Shown: positions 24,875-34,251, counted from the first letter of the stretch. The stretch is DNA of 44,964 nt from Veronia pacifica (GCF_001707825.1 NZ_LYBM01000041.1:1-44964), one strand, 5' to 3'. Translations and numbers: made by a program. The notes: generated by a model from the sequence alone, not told the origin.

Positions 24875-25399
24875 ATGACACTCGGTGTAAAAGGACCAGA
24901 AGTAAAATTAATTGAACACAACGAAAGCTGGGCGACAGAGTTCCAAAATGTATAAAAGGCCTTAGTTAGCATTACCGGGATTGCAGAAGAGTGCATTCAG
25001 CATATTGGCAGCACGGCAATACAAGGGATAACAGCAAAACCCATTATAGATATCGCGATTGGTATTGATTCTCTCAATGACATTAACGACAAACTAACTA
25101 GCCAGTTGAAAACACTTGGCTTTATTCCCATGCCTCGTCAAATGATGGAAGGCCGATTTATCTTAGCTAAATACACTGACGATACTTGTCAGGTCAAAAC
25201 GCACTATATCCACTTTGTCGAGCTCGAAGGAAGTGCTTGGTCTGATCTTCTTTTCTTCCGTGACCACCTAAACCAAAACCAACAGGCCAGAGCAGAGTAT
25301 GCTGCCATTAAACAGCATGCGGCTGAGAAATATAATCATATTGAGCAATATACAGATGCTAAGGAGAGCTTTGTGAAAAAGATTTTTTCACAAAGATAG
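24875..25399 (+). pseudogene. GrpB-family (UPF0157) gene with an in-frame stop
   Basis: From ATG 24875 the frame encodes a complete GrpB-type protein (about 174 residues), of the nucleotidyltransferase-like UPF0157 family. The core landmarks are HIGSTAIQGITAKPIIDIAIG and THYIHFVELEG. A single TAA at 24953-24955, the 27th codon, interrupts it; the frame stays open on both sides with no shift. The ORF can restart at about 25106 but would then lack the conserved core. Thus it is a recent nonsense pseudogene unless the stop is a sequencing error. GrpB function is poorly defined. Confidence 0.85.
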
Positions 25400-25629
25400 A
25401 TATCTTTATAGATAATAAATTAAATACAATAGATACATATTAAAATATCTAGGTTCCTAAATATGTGGGGCCTAAATTTTCGATGGCGTTAACTATAGTA
25501 TTTTTCAAAAAAAGTGAAGTATAGGTATTTTTATCAACGTAATTATAAAAAACTCTTTGATCTATAAAAATATTGAGTATGTTTATCTCAATTAAAGTGT
25601 GAGTAAACGTAGAAAACAATATATTTTAA

Positions 25630-25839
25630 CTAGTGAATAACAGTGAACTCACCGAGCTTATTATTGCTATCATCATAAATGTTTCCTATTAAAGAGTCTT
25701 CACAATAGGAAAAGCCCAAGTTGAAGCACCCTGTATGTCCATTTATTAAGGTATGTCTTACTAATACATCACTATTTAATTGATGAATAGTAGCATTCCA
25801 CTCTTTATTATTTTCAAAAATATTGAACTTAACTAACAA
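25630..25839 (-). CDS. possible small protein, unknown
   Basis: A 69-codon frame starting at TTG with AGGAAG four bases upstream. The product contains GCFNLGFSYCEDSLIGNIYD, has two or three cysteines and no signal peptide. I do not recognise it. The frame is in very AT-rich DNA where chance open frames are less common because stop codons are frequent, which slightly favours it being real. Confidence 0.35.
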   Translation of the reverse strand: MLVKFNIFENNKEWNATIHQLNSDVLVRHTLINGHTGCFNLGFSYCEDSLIGNIYDDSNNKLGEFTVIH

Positions 25840-25994
25840 TATACTTCCTAATTATTTAGTGTTGATTTTATCATTTGATGATAATTTCTTTGTTTTATTT
25901 TTTCTATGAAAGAAGTAACGATTTCTACCAAGAGAACGAGCCATATTTTATACCTATATTTATTATCGTAGGAAATTGAAGTGAAAATAATAAT

Positions 25995-26022
25995 AGCCTT
26001 TCATTATTTAGAAAGGCTTTTT
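25995..26022 (-). terminator. hairpin downstream of the cold-shock gene
   Basis: AGCCTTTC (25995-26002) and GAAAGGCT (26011-26018) pair perfectly with an eight-base loop. It lies just past the stop of the minus-strand cold-shock gene, where the T run is interrupted; on the plus strand TTTT follows. It may work in both directions. Confidence 0.7.
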
Positions 26023-26026
26023 ATTA

Positions 26027-26236
26027 CTAAATAGCGGTGACATTTTCAGCTTGAAGACCCTTTTGCCCTCTGCCGATATCGAATGAAACTTGCTGACCTT
26101 CCGTTAATCTTCTAAAGCCGTCACCAACAATTGAACGGAAGTGAACAAACAGATCATCGCCATTATGTTGAGTGATAAATCCGAAACCTTTCGTTTCGTT
26201 AAACCACTTTACTGTTCCAAGAATTTTATTAGACAT
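26027..26236 (-). CDS. CspA-family cold-shock protein
   Basis: A 69-residue single cold-shock domain that binds single-stranded RNA and DNA and melts RNA structure. The RNA-binding motifs KGFGFI (RNP1, about 16-21) and DLFVHF (RNP2, about 28-33) are intact, and the N-terminal GTVKWFNE is typical. AAGGGG lies six bases before the ATG. The roughly 280-base AT-rich region upstream, without genes, is compatible with a long 5' untranslated leader as known in cspA genes, although I could not identify a cold-box motif with confidence. Confidence 0.95.
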   Translation of the reverse strand: MSNKILGTVKWFNETKGFGFITQHNGDDLFVHFRSIVGDGFRRLTEGQQVSFDIGRGQKGLQAENVTAI

Positions 26237-26520
26237 ATGATGCCCCTTATTTGATTAATTTTAAGGTGCACTGATATTAGTAATTATTAGACAATATAAC
26301 TAAGAGAGAGTAACAGAGAAAACTTGCTAGGAGTGCGCTGGAAGACTTACTTGATTTTATTTTTTAACAACTCTATTGTCAGAGCAAGATAGACTATACA
26401 GCATTTTTTACGTTCCGCTACGTTTATTTCAGATTATTTAAATAGCCCAAGTTTTCTGTATTGATTTTTATCGATATTGAATCATGCGGCGCAGCCTCTG
26501 CCTAAGCAAATGACAAGCCC

Positions 26521-26739
26521 TCAACTTTGCGTCTTCATTGGTTTTATCACGCTGTCTAAACCTTCAATTTTTAAAGCAAGACAAAGCGCCGTTAACTTGC
26601 CCAACTCGCCGGAGGGAAAACCCTTCTTTTCAAACCAGAGTAGATATTCCTCCGGTAGGTCAATCAACACCCTACCTGTATATTTGCCGAAAGGCATCTT
26701 GACTCTGGCCAGTTTGAGCATATTTTCTTTTTCCAACAT
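26521..26739 (-). CDS. DUF3820 family protein
   Basis: A 72-residue protein. The segment MPFGKYTGRVLIDLPEEYLL, followed by WFEKKGFPSGELGKLTALCL, identifies DUF3820, a family of small proteins sometimes described as quorum-sensing-regulated factors and otherwise uncharacterised. It is cytoplasmic with no cysteine cluster. An alternative start six codons downstream (ATG at 26721) has a purine-rich GGAAAAAGAAA ahead of it and may be the true one. It stands alone between the cold-shock gene and a small membrane protein. Confidence 0.85.
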   Translation of the reverse strand: MLEKENMLKLARVKMPFGKYTGRVLIDLPEEYLLWFEKKGFPSGELGKLTALCLALKIEGLDSVIKPMKTQS

Positions 26740-26794
26740 CGACGAAACCCATTATCAATCTTTGTGAAGAATACGATGCTGCAACACGCGGAAT

Positions 26795-26819
26795 AAAAAA
26801 GCCACCTTCTTTGGTAGCT
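26795..26819 (-). terminator. intrinsic terminator of the small membrane-protein gene
   Basis: On the minus strand AGCTACC (26813-26819) pairs with GGTGGCT (26800-26806, one G-U pair) around a six-base loop, followed by TTTTT. Confidence 0.8.
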
Positions 26820-26967
26820 TATCAGCAATTAGACACTAATAGCTCATCCAATTGCCCTCCCCTATCTCAAGAAGAATTTGGCAAATAGACTCATATCGTT
26901 GACCCTATTATCCATAGCCTTTAGGGAAAAATTCACTGGAGATACACCATTACAGATTGCGTATCTC

Positions 26968-27201
26968 CTACTCCAAACGGTAGCTTTTTTCTGTCACTAT
27001 TTTTTCCAGCACTTCCACACGCTCACGCAGCGCCGCTAATTCTTGTTGATGTTCATCTTTCAATGCTGACATTTTTTCATCAAACTGACGCTGTTCATCT
27101 GGCCGCGAACGGGAAGCAAAGATACTTTGAAAGACGGTTTGTATCACTTTTGTGCCGGATAATATAGCGATGATAACCACTGCAAAGGTAAATAAATCCA
27201 T
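26968..27201 (-). CDS. small membrane-anchored coiled-coil protein
   Basis: A 77-residue protein with one N-terminal transmembrane helix (about 2-22, LFTFAVVIIAILSG) followed by a charged coiled coil (about 38-72, with KDEHQQELAALRERVEVLEK). The layout resembles PspB and similar small envelope-stress proteins but the sequence does not clearly match. The ATG at 27201 was chosen because AAGGAG is eight bases upstream; the open frame extends 15 codons further without a good site. A terminator follows. Function unknown. Confidence 0.75.
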   Translation of the reverse strand: MDLFTFAVVIIAILSGTKVIQTVFQSIFASRSRPDEQRQFDEKMSALKDEHQQELAALRERVEVLEKIVTEKSYRLE

Positions 27202-27364
27202 TGTTATAACTCCTTGTTTATAAATACTATCCGACCATACATCCATTAACAGTCTTTGAGGTTATTTGGGTACTTCGGTCTACTGTTATATGCCACTGCA
27301 CTTACCAATAGCAATATGAACAAGGTGATCTCACTCTAAGAGCGACAAGATCAAAAATGAAAGG

Positions 27365-27384
27365 GACGCCGCCATCACGGCGTC
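27365..27384 (-). terminator. intrinsic terminator of the norspermidine operon
   Basis: GACGCCG (27365-27371) and CGGCGTC (27378-27384) form a seven-pair GC-rich stem with a six-base loop. On the minus strand it is followed by CCTTTCATTTTT. It lies 12 bases after the nspC stop. Confidence 0.8.
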
Positions 27385-27396
27385 AAAGTAGATAGA

Positions 27397-28533
27397 TTAG
27401 TGAACTGACCATTGGGACAGTGAGCGCTTGAAGTCGTCATAGTCGAAGTGGTTTAACGACTGAATATCGCCATTTTCACGCCGACAATAGATGGATGGCA
27501 TTCTCAATCCGTTAAACCAGTTGAGTTTCACCATGGTGTATCCGGCACTGTCTAACACACGTAAACGCTGGCCAATGTGCAACGGTGTCTCAAATTTCGC
27601 CTCACAGAATTGATCACCTGCCAGACAAGAACAACTGCCGATAACGTAGGAGTATGCGCCCTTTTCACTTGCGCCGCCGATGGACGCCGGTTCATTGTAA
27701 ATCAGGGTATCGAGTCGGTGTGCCTCGGTCGCACTGTCGACAATAGCGGTTGTCTTTTCGTTCTCAACAATGTCTACCACAGTCACTACCAGATCCGTGG
27801 TGCCTGTGATAATTGCCTCACCCGGTTCGAGGTATACCTGAACCCCATGACGCTGGGAGAATGCTTTGAGCGCAGCAGCCAGTTTTTCAATCTCATAGCC
27901 CGGCCAAGTAAAGAAAACACCCCCTCCCAGACTTACCCAGTCGAGTTTATTCAGGTAGGCACCGAAACGCTCTGAGATAACATCAAGAAGATGAACAAAG
28001 GCATCAACATCTTTGTTTTCACAATTCATGTGGAACATCACACCATCTAGGCCATCAAAAACGGATGGTTCGATATGGTCAAACTGTACACCGAGGCGTG
28101 AAAAAGCACGTGCAGGATCAGCCAAGTCTTGACCTGCATAACTCACCCCGGGATTCAAACGAAGGCCGACAGAAGCTTTACCTTCAACTAAATGGCGGTA
28201 TGCCCTGAGTTGCGACTGGCTGTTAAAAATCAGTTTATCGGCCATATCAGCGACCTCTATAACATCCTGCTCACTGTAGCCAACACTGTAGGCGTGGGTT
28301 TCACCGCCAAAAGTCTCATGCCCCAAACGCACCTCGTAAGGGCCACTGCTGGTTGTGCCATCGAGATATGGCTTAATCAGATCGAACACTCCCCAAGTGG
28401 AAAAACACTTGAGGGCCAGCACCAGCTTACAACCTGACAGCTGCTTTAACTGCCGCGCCTGCTCTAAATTGGCAATCAGCTTTTGCTCATCAATCATAAA
28501 ATACGGTGTGTTTAGGTCTTGCTCTTGTTCCAT
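27397..28533 (-). CDS. nspC: carboxynorspermidine decarboxylase
   Basis: A 378-residue fold-type III PLP decarboxylase, the last step of norspermidine synthesis: carboxynorspermidine to norspermidine (and carboxyspermidine to spermidine). PLP Lys42 is in [18 protein letters not shown], the glycine loop [20 protein letters not shown] and the C-terminal catalytic-Cys region [11 protein letters not shown] are typical. Length matches Vibrio NspC. In Vibrio cholerae norspermidine controls biofilm formation, and this enzyme is part of that pathway. It is the third gene of the operon, 54 bases after the dehydrogenase, with a terminator-like hairpin in the gap. Confidence 0.95.
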   Translation of the reverse strand: MEQEQDLNTPYFMIDEQKLIANLEQARQLKQLSGCKLVLALKCFSTWGVFDLIKPYLDGTTSSGPYEVRLGHETFGGETHAYSVGYSEQDVIEVADMADKLIFNSQSQLRAYRHLVEGKASVGLRLNPGVSYAGQDLADPARAFSRLGVQFDHIEPSVFDGLDGVMFHMNCENKDVDAFVHLLDVISERFGAYLNKLDWVSLGGGVFFTWPGYEIEKLAAALKAFSQRHGVQVYLEPGEAIITGTTDLVVTVVDIVENEKTTAIVDSATEAHRLDTLIYNEPASIGGASEKGAYSYVIGSCSCLAGDQFCEAKFETPLHIGQRLRVLDSAGYTMVKLNWFNGLRMPSIYCRRENGDIQSLNHFDYDDFKRSLSQWSVH

Positions 28534-28550
28534 GTTGATTGACTCATCCT

Positions 28551-28579
28551 GATAAAGAAAAGCCAGCCCATTGGCTGGC
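28551..28579 (-). terminator. terminator-like hairpin inside the norspermidine operon
   Basis: GCCAGCC (28562-28568) and GGCTGGC (28573-28579) pair perfectly with a four-base loop. On the minus strand TTTTCTTT follows. It lies between the dehydrogenase stop and the nspC start, and could lower nspC expression relative to the upstream genes. Confidence 0.75.
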
Positions 28580-28587
28580 CTTGTGAG

Positions 28588-29832
28588 TTATTTAAGAATG
28601 TTAATGTGCGGCGCTTTGGCTTCCAGCTCTTCCACTCCCCAGTCGAGGCCAATACGAGGCATCAGCTCAAGGAATGGATCCGGGTCAAGCTGCTCAATGT
28701 TGAAGACACCGTGGCCTTTCCAGTCCCCCTGGAAATACAGTAGTGCAGCCGTTATTGCAGGCACACCTGTGGTATAAGCAATGGCCTGATGCTCAACATC
28801 TTCGTAGGCCACTTCATGGTCGGCGTTGTTATAAACGAACACGCTACGCGGTTTGCCATCTTTTTTACCCTGAACCCAGGTGCCAATGCAGGTTTTGCCT
28901 GTGTAGCCCGGCGCAAGAGAAGTAGGATCAGGCAACAGGGCTTTCAGCACTTTGAGTGGTTCAACCACAGTACCGTCTTGTAGCGTGACAGGATCCGGAG
29001 ACAACAGGCCAATGTCACGCATACAGTTGAAGTAATTGAGGTAGCGGTCCCCAAAGCCCATCCAAAACTCGATACGTTTGGCAGGAATAAACTCTTTCAA
29101 CGAACGCACTTCGTCATGCGCCATTGAATACACTTTGTGACTGCCCACCAGAGGGAAATCAAACTCCATCATTCGGGTATGGCAAGGCACTTGTTTCCAC
29201 TCGTCATTTTCCCAGAAGAAAGAGTCGCCCTGAATTTCAAGCATGTTGGTTTCTGGGTCAAAGTTGGTCGCGAACTTCTTCCCGTGATCCCCGGCGTTGA
29301 CGTCCATGACGTCAATGGTGTCGATTTCATCAAACAGATGCTTGTTGGCGTAGGCAGCGAATACACTGACCACACCCGGGTCAAAGCCGGCACCCAAAAT
29401 CCCCGTGATACCCGCTGCCTCAAACTTTTCACGGAAGGCCCATTGAGGATCGTAAGCTTCTGGCACCTGTTGGCCTTCAGAGCACAAATCCACTGCCACT
29501 GACGTATCGAGATAAGAGACGCGCGCCTGATAACACGCTTCCATTACAGTCACGTTGATCCACGGGGGACCCGCATTAATGACTAAGCCGGGTTTCACTT
29601 CTTTGATCAAAGCCACCAGTGCGGCCACGTCGTCTGCATCAACCGCTCGTGCTTCTAGCTTGCGTGCCGGATCTTTCAGGTTATTGCGCCCTTTGATGGA
29701 GTCGATGATTTTTTCGCACTTGGATATAGTGCGTGATGCAATGGTGATATCACCTAAAATATCGTTGTTTTGCGCCGCTTTGTGGGCAATAACCCAGCCA
29801 ACACCACCAGCACCAATTTGAAGAATTGACAT
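28588..29832 (-). CDS. carboxynorspermidine dehydrogenase (saccharopine dehydrogenase family)
   Basis: A 414-residue NADPH-dependent enzyme that condenses aspartate semialdehyde with diaminopropane (or putrescine) and reduces the Schiff base to carboxynorspermidine (or carboxyspermidine). The Rossmann motif QIGAGGVGWVIAHKA is at residues 6-20, followed by saccharopine dehydrogenase features such as VINAGPPWINVTVMEACYQA and LGAGFDPGVVSVFAAY. Its place between the diaminobutyrate enzyme and NspC fixes the function, as in Vibrio cholerae. AAAGGA precedes the ATG. It is cytoplasmic. Confidence 0.93.
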   Translation of the reverse strand: MSILQIGAGGVGWVIAHKAAQNNDILGDITIASRTISKCEKIIDSIKGRNNLKDPARKLEARAVDADDVAALVALIKEVKPGLVINAGPPWINVTVMEACYQARVSYLDTSVAVDLCSEGQQVPEAYDPQWAFREKFEAAGITGILGAGFDPGVVSVFAAYANKHLFDEIDTIDVMDVNAGDHGKKFATNFDPETNMLEIQGDSFFWENDEWKQVPCHTRMMEFDFPLVGSHKVYSMAHDEVRSLKEFIPAKRIEFWMGFGDRYLNYFNCMRDIGLLSPDPVTLQDGTVVEPLKVLKALLPDPTSLAPGYTGKTCIGTWVQGKKDGKPRSVFVYNNADHEVAYEDVEHQAIAYTTGVPAITAALLYFQGDWKGHGVFNIEQLDPDPFLELMPRIGLDWGVEELEAKAPHINILK

Positions 29833-29852
29833 GATTTTATTCCTTTTTCAAC

Positions 29853-29885
29853 GGCCAGCCACCTCTGCTTTCTGAGTGGCTGACC
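29853..29885 (-). repeat. stable mRNA hairpin between the first two operon genes
   Basis: GGCCAGCCAC (29853-29862) and GTGGCTGACC (29876-29885) form a ten-pair stem with one G-U pair and a 13-base loop. There is no T run on the minus strand (GTTGAAAAA follows), so it is more likely an RNA stability or processing element than a terminator. Confidence 0.6.
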
Positions 29886-29906
29886 AACATCATTATCTAT
29901 GTATTG

Positions 29907-32828
29907 TTATGACACGGGAGTCTGACAGCTCATGCTGTCTGCCAACTGCGCGAGCTTGTCGAGCAGCTGTTCAAAGTGCGTCATTTCAAGGCAGGGATTG
30001 AGAATGGTAAATTTCAGAGCCGCTTGCCCGTTTACCGTCGTTTCACCCAATACAGCTTCACCTTTTACTAGTGCTTCCAGTCGAAGCTGGCGGTTGAACT
30101 GACACAGGTTTATGCCTTCAGCAGACTGTCCCGAATAACGGAACAAGACGGTACTCAGTGCCGGATCAGTCAACAATTCAAACTCAGGCCTGTGGCCGAT
30201 GAGGTCTGCCACCTGCTGCGCCTGATTGATCAGATGATCGACCATATTGCCCAGTGTTTGAGGACCAACATTCTGCATGGTCATCAACACTTTCAGCGCG
30301 TCGAAGCGTCGTGTTGTTGCGATAGATTTATCCACCAGATTTGGCAGTACATCGCTCTCCCGGTTGAGATAATCAGCGTGATGAAGCAGGTAGCGGAAAT
30401 TTAACCCATCTTTCAGCAACACTGCGCCGCAGCTGATTGGCTGGAAGAAGAGTTTGTGAAAATCGACACTGACAGAGTCAGCACGCTCAATACCTCTCAG
30501 TCGGTTTCTGTGACGACCGAGAACAAGAGCCCCTCCATAAGCCGCGTCTACATGGAGCCAAAGGTCTTCAACAGCTGCCACATCTGCAAGTGCCGAGAGA
30601 TCATCGATTGCACCATGATCTGTTGTGCCTGCAGTACCAACAATAGCGAAAGGAATCAGTCCTTCGGCTTTCAATGCCGCCACGGTTTCTTGCACTTCAC
30701 TGACTTCAATTGCACCATTATCGACCGTACCGACACACACCACAGACGCTTCACCTAAACCGAGCAGAGACGCTGATTTTTGAACCGTAAAATGGGTTTT
30801 GCCTGAGCAGACAATACGCAGCCTGTCAGCATAATCTGGTAGTCCCTGCTTTTGCACCGACTCACCCGATATTTTTCGTACCGCGTTATCACGAGCGATC
30901 AGCAGTCCTATCAGGTTACTCTGGGTCGCACCACTGGTGAAAATACCGTCAGCGCCGTCCCCGAGTTCAAACTGAGTCGATAACCAGTCAACGACTTTTT
31001 GTTCAACATAGGTGGCTGCACTGGCTTGATCCCACGAGTCCATCGACTGATTTAACGCCGTTATGAAGGCTTCAGCCGCTACCGCTGGTAACATAGGTGG
31101 CGTGTGTAAATGGGCAATACAGTGAGGATGCTGAACGATGATCGAATGACGGCCAATCAGGTCACCCGTTTGTTCAATCACAGTATTTAACGGCAGCGGT
31201 GTTTCTCCCATCGGCTGCTGATTAATCAGGGAAGCCAACACTTTAGGATCCAGACCACTGTAGGGAGATTCCGCTTGCTCAAACACCTTCTTTATCGTCT
31301 GGGTTACCTTATGCATGGCAGATTCAAAGCCGTCAGCACCACTGGCACCCGTATGGATAAAGTGCTCACGCCACTCAGCCACCATGCTTTCTTTGGTGTG
31401 GTGGGGTTCGCTGTCTCCGACAACCGAGACCACCGCATCACGCATCACTCGCAAAGCAAAATCTAACTCTTCATAACTGATGATGATCGGCGGCAGAAAA
31501 CGCAGCACTGAGCCTTCACGACCGCCCTTCTCAATGATCAGGCCACGCTCAAGGCATGCACGTTGTATCGCAGCCGTTAACTCTGGATCAGCTTCAGGCT
31601 CAGCGAACTTGTTCTTGCTGCCGTCGGCTTTCACAATTTCCAGACCCAGCATCAGGCCCTTACCCCTCACCTCTGCAATACAGGATGTGGCGTCTGCGAT
31701 TGCTTGTAGCCCCCGACGCAGATAGTTACCCGCCTCTTTGGCATGGCGTGCAAGTTGGTCTCGCTCAATGATCTCCAGTGCTTTCGCACCGCTGACCATT
31801 GCCAGTTGGTTTCCGCGAAACGTCCCTGTATGTTCGCCTGGTTTCCATGTATCGATTGACTTGTCAAAGACCAACACAGACATAGGCAGACCACCGCCTA
31901 CCGCTTTGGACAGGCAAAGAATATCGGGGGTGATACCCGAGTCTTCAAAAGCGAAGTGACTTCCTGTTTTTCCGATACCGCATTGGATCTCGTCAAAAAT
32001 CAGTAAAATGCCGTGCTCTCTGGTAATGCGACGTAACTCTCTGAGCCAGAAGTCTGGCGCTGGAATAACGCCACCTTCACCCTGAACAGGTTCAACGATG
32101 ATCGCCGCGGGTTTCTTCACACCACTCTCATCATCGGCCAGCATACGCTCGATGTAACGCAGCCCCTGACGAGCACCTTGCTCACCGTGGAGACCGAACG
32201 GGCATCGAAGGCTGTATGGAAATGGCAGAAAGTGGACATCGGCCATCAGGCCCTCGCGTCTTTCTTTGGTACCGAGGTTACCCATCAATGCCATGGTGCC
32301 GTTGGTCATACCATGATAAGCCCCATGAAAGGCAACCATGGTGTTCCGGCCCGTCGTTTGCTTAGCCAACTTAATCGCCGCTTCAACGGCATCAGCACCA
32401 GACGGACCACAAAACTGAATGCGGGCATTCTCCGCAAATTCCGGTGGCAGAAATCCCATCAGAGATTTAATGAAGGTATCTTTCGCTGGCGTTGTAATAT
32501 CTAACGTCTGGTATGGCAACCCCGAGTTGAGTTGTTCAATGAGTGCCTGATTAATTTCTGGGTGGTTATAGCCAAGGGCCAGTGTGCCTGCTCCAGCCAG
32601 ACAATCGAGATAAATCTGTCCCCGGCTGTCTTCTACTCTGGCACCACACGCACGGGTGATCGCCAATGGCAGTCTACGTGGATAAGATCGAACTTCAGAC
32701 TCGTAATGTTCCTGACTTAATAGCAGTTCGTCGGGGGTTAAGTCATAAATGTCATTGCTGGTATCTGGCAAAGGCAGCAATGCCTGACCTGTAGGTAATT
32801 CAAACAGGTTATTGATCATCGTGTTCAT
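29907..32828 (-). CDS. fused diaminobutyrate aminotransferase / diaminobutyrate decarboxylase
   Basis: A 973-residue bifunctional PLP protein. The N-terminal half (about 1-470) is a class III aminotransferase with PLP Lys308 in CLSKAVGGGLP, making L-2,4-diaminobutyrate from aspartate semialdehyde with glutamate. The C-terminal half (about 490-973) is a group II decarboxylase with HVDAAYGG and the PLP Lys in VDFHKLFF (near residue 790), producing 1,3-diaminopropane. Fusion of the two is the known Vibrio arrangement. It leads the operon for norspermidine. Start MNTMINN: ATG 32828 or 32819; the ribosome site is weak. Both active sites look intact. Confidence 0.95.
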   Translation of the reverse strand: MNTMINNLFELPTGQALLPLPDTSNDIYDLTPDELLLSQEHYESEVRSYPRRLPLAITRACGARVEDSRGQIYLDCLAGAGTLALGYNHPEINQALIEQLNSGLPYQTLDITTPAKDTFIKSLMGFLPPEFAENARIQFCGPSGADAVEAAIKLAKQTTGRNTMVAFHGAYHGMTNGTMALMGNLGTKERREGLMADVHFLPFPYSLRCPFGLHGEQGARQGLRYIERMLADDESGVKKPAAIIVEPVQGEGGVIPAPDFWLRELRRITREHGILLIFDEIQCGIGKTGSHFAFEDSGITPDILCLSKAVGGGLPMSVLVFDKSIDTWKPGEHTGTFRGNQLAMVSGAKALEIIERDQLARHAKEAGNYLRRGLQAIADATSCIAEVRGKGLMLGLEIVKADGSKNKFAEPEADPELTAAIQRACLERGLIIEKGGREGSVLRFLPPIIISYEELDFALRVMRDAVVSVVGDSEPHHTKESMVAEWREHFIHTGASGADGFESAMHKVTQTIKKVFEQAESPYSGLDPKVLASLINQQPMGETPLPLNTVIEQTGDLIGRHSIIVQHPHCIAHLHTPPMLPAVAAEAFITALNQSMDSWDQASAATYVEQKVVDWLSTQFELGDGADGIFTSGATQSNLIGLLIARDNAVRKISGESVQKQGLPDYADRLRIVCSGKTHFTVQKSASLLGLGEASVVCVGTVDNGAIEVSEVQETVAALKAEGLIPFAIVGTAGTTDHGAIDDLSALADVAAVEDLWLHVDAAYGGALVLGRHRNRLRGIERADSVSVDFHKLFFQPISCGAVLLKDGLNFRYLLHHADYLNRESDVLPNLVDKSIATTRRFDALKVLMTMQNVGPQTLGNMVDHLINQAQQVADLIGHRPEFELLTDPALSTVLFRYSGQSAEGINLCQFNRQLRLEALVKGEAVLGETTVNGQAALKFTILNPCLEMTHFEQLLDKLAQLADSMSCQTPVS

Positions 32829-33420
32829 CCATGGATCACGGCCAGACTTCTCACCCCTCTCATAAACGAATGCAACTGTAAAATGTCAGTTGGGAGGAAG
32901 GGGTAAAGCCGGGCCAAAACTAAACGTACACACACCAGACATGTGAAAGCAAAACATTGCTACACACACTGATGGTGCATGGCTCCGCTGGCATGCTGTC
33001 AATATCGATGATTTAGGATCAACAAGCTGACAGGCAAACGCACTGGCGGAATAACATACCGGGTTTAGTGGACGCTGATGTTCAAGGCTCAGTAATTATA
33101 CTGCAGTGGGGTAATACGAAGGTTACGAAAGTATGTGATAGTTTCACTGTTGGGTTCCTCAATATGCGCCTGACTTTTCGTCCTTACAGGCCACATTATT
33201 AATGCCCTTCTACTGGTAACGAATTTCACCAGTACCTACGGGCACAGCAAGCGCAGAGACTCCCTCGCCTTGCTGTGCATGTGCTCCAAACACCTTGTGT
33301 TGGAATTGGCCGCAAATTATCACAGTGTGAATTTAAATGACAAGTTAATTTTTCACTTTGTCATCACAGTGTTTGCTGTGTTCCAGAAACAATTCCTGAT
33401 ATAAACATCAACAAATGCTT
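32829..33420. other. about 590-base intergenic stretch upstream of the norspermidine operon
   Basis: It lies between the glutathione-peroxidase stop and the operon's first start codon, both on the minus strand, so it should contain the operon promoter. It includes a perfect ten-base inverted repeat, GCACAGCAAG (33242-33251) and CTTGCTGTGC (33269-33278), with a 17-base loop and no T run. Short open frames here are chance. Confidence 0.5.
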
Positions 33421-33975
33421 CTACAGAGCTTGGGCGACAACACGCTGGAAAGATGACGACATCGGCTCCGAATTGCTGGGAAATACCCCGATGACCTTGC
33501 CTTCCCTGTCGATAAGATATTTGTAAAAATTCCATTTTGGCGTGACGCCTGAGGTCGCCGCTAGCTGTTGAAATATTCCCTCACCGCCTCTGACGTTGAC
33601 TTTCTCCATCATTGGAAAAGTGACACCGTAATTTATATGACAAACCTTGGCGGTCTCAGCTTCCGAGCCACGCTCCTGATAAAAATCATTACTGGGAAAC
33701 CCAACAACCGTAAAGCCTTTGTCTTTGTATTGCTGATAGAGCTTTTCCAACTGAGTGAACTGAGGCGTAAAACCGCACTGGCTCGCGGTATTGACCACCA
33801 GCACCACTTTATCTTTAAACGCCTCACACATATTGACTGACTCAGTTGAATTCAGCTTTTTGTAACTGAAATTCAGAAGATCAGAGCACGATGACTGGCC
33901 ATAAGCTGGCATAGTCGGTGCGCCAAAAAATATACCGGTTAACAGGGTGAGCAGAGAAAGGTAACGCTGTTTCAT
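33421..33975 (-). CDS. periplasmic glutathione peroxidase-family thiol peroxidase
   Basis: A 184-residue protein from ATG 33975, which has GAGGAG seven bases upstream; 13 further codons are open upstream but unlikely to be used. A signal peptide ends at about AYG/QSS, so it is exported. The GPx fold is shown by VVLVVNTASQCGFTPQF with the peroxidatic Cys, then GFPSNDFY and TPKWNFYKYL (the Trp-Asn pair of the active site). It reduces hydroperoxides, probably with thioredoxin-like donors, as a Cys-type GPx. It lies downstream of cysS in the same direction, 277 bases away. Exported GPx proteins are less common than cytosolic ones. Confidence 0.88.
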   Translation of the reverse strand: MKQRYLSLLTLLTGIFFGAPTMPAYGQSSCSDLLNFSYKKLNSTESVNMCEAFKDKVVLVVNTASQCGFTPQFTQLEKLYQQYKDKGFTVVGFPSNDFYQERGSEAETAKVCHINYGVTFPMMEKVNVRGGEGIFQQLAATSGVTPKWNFYKYLIDREGKVIGVFPSNSEPMSSSFQRVVAQAL

Positions 33976-34169
33976 CAGGTGACTCCTCGGTAAATAACGG
34001 TGACAGGTATACATGTGATAGGCGCAAAACCAGTATTTCGATCATCCCCCCTCCGCACCGAATACAATGGCAGGCAAAGCTGGAAGATCGGACAGAGTCT
34101 TCCAGCAACACCTCACCACTTCTTTCAGCATTCAGTGAACGACTACTCATCGCTCACTGAGCTAATGCC

Positions 34170-34239
34170 CATAGCTTCGTGAACATAGCTCCGTGAACAT
34201 AGCTCCGTGAACATAGCTCGATGAGCATAGCCCGGTGAA
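34170..34239. repeat. five tandem copies of a 14-bp repeat
   Basis: Units CATAGCTTCGTGAA, CATAGCTCCGTGAA (twice), CATAGCTCGATGAG and CATAGCCCGGTGAA follow one another without gaps, ending 12 bases before the cysS stop. The period is not a multiple of three and it is outside coding sequence. Slippage would change copy number between strains. Confidence 0.9.
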
Positions 34240-34251
34240 TTAAGACGTTTC

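Larger units (their letters stand above)
25400..26026. other. AT-rich stretch with one doubtful small ORF
   Basis: About 630 strongly AT-rich bases between the GrpB pseudogene and the cold-shock gene. The only candidate gene is the 69-codon minus-strand frame at 25630-25839, listed separately. A bidirectional hairpin closes the right end. Confidence 0.5.

Noticed and set aside
22600-27250. integron cassette array
   Set aside because: The patch has single accessory genes, but no repeated attC-like sites and no integrase.
34170-34239. CRISPR array
   Set aside because: The 14-bp units are directly adjacent without spacers; this is a simple tandem repeat.
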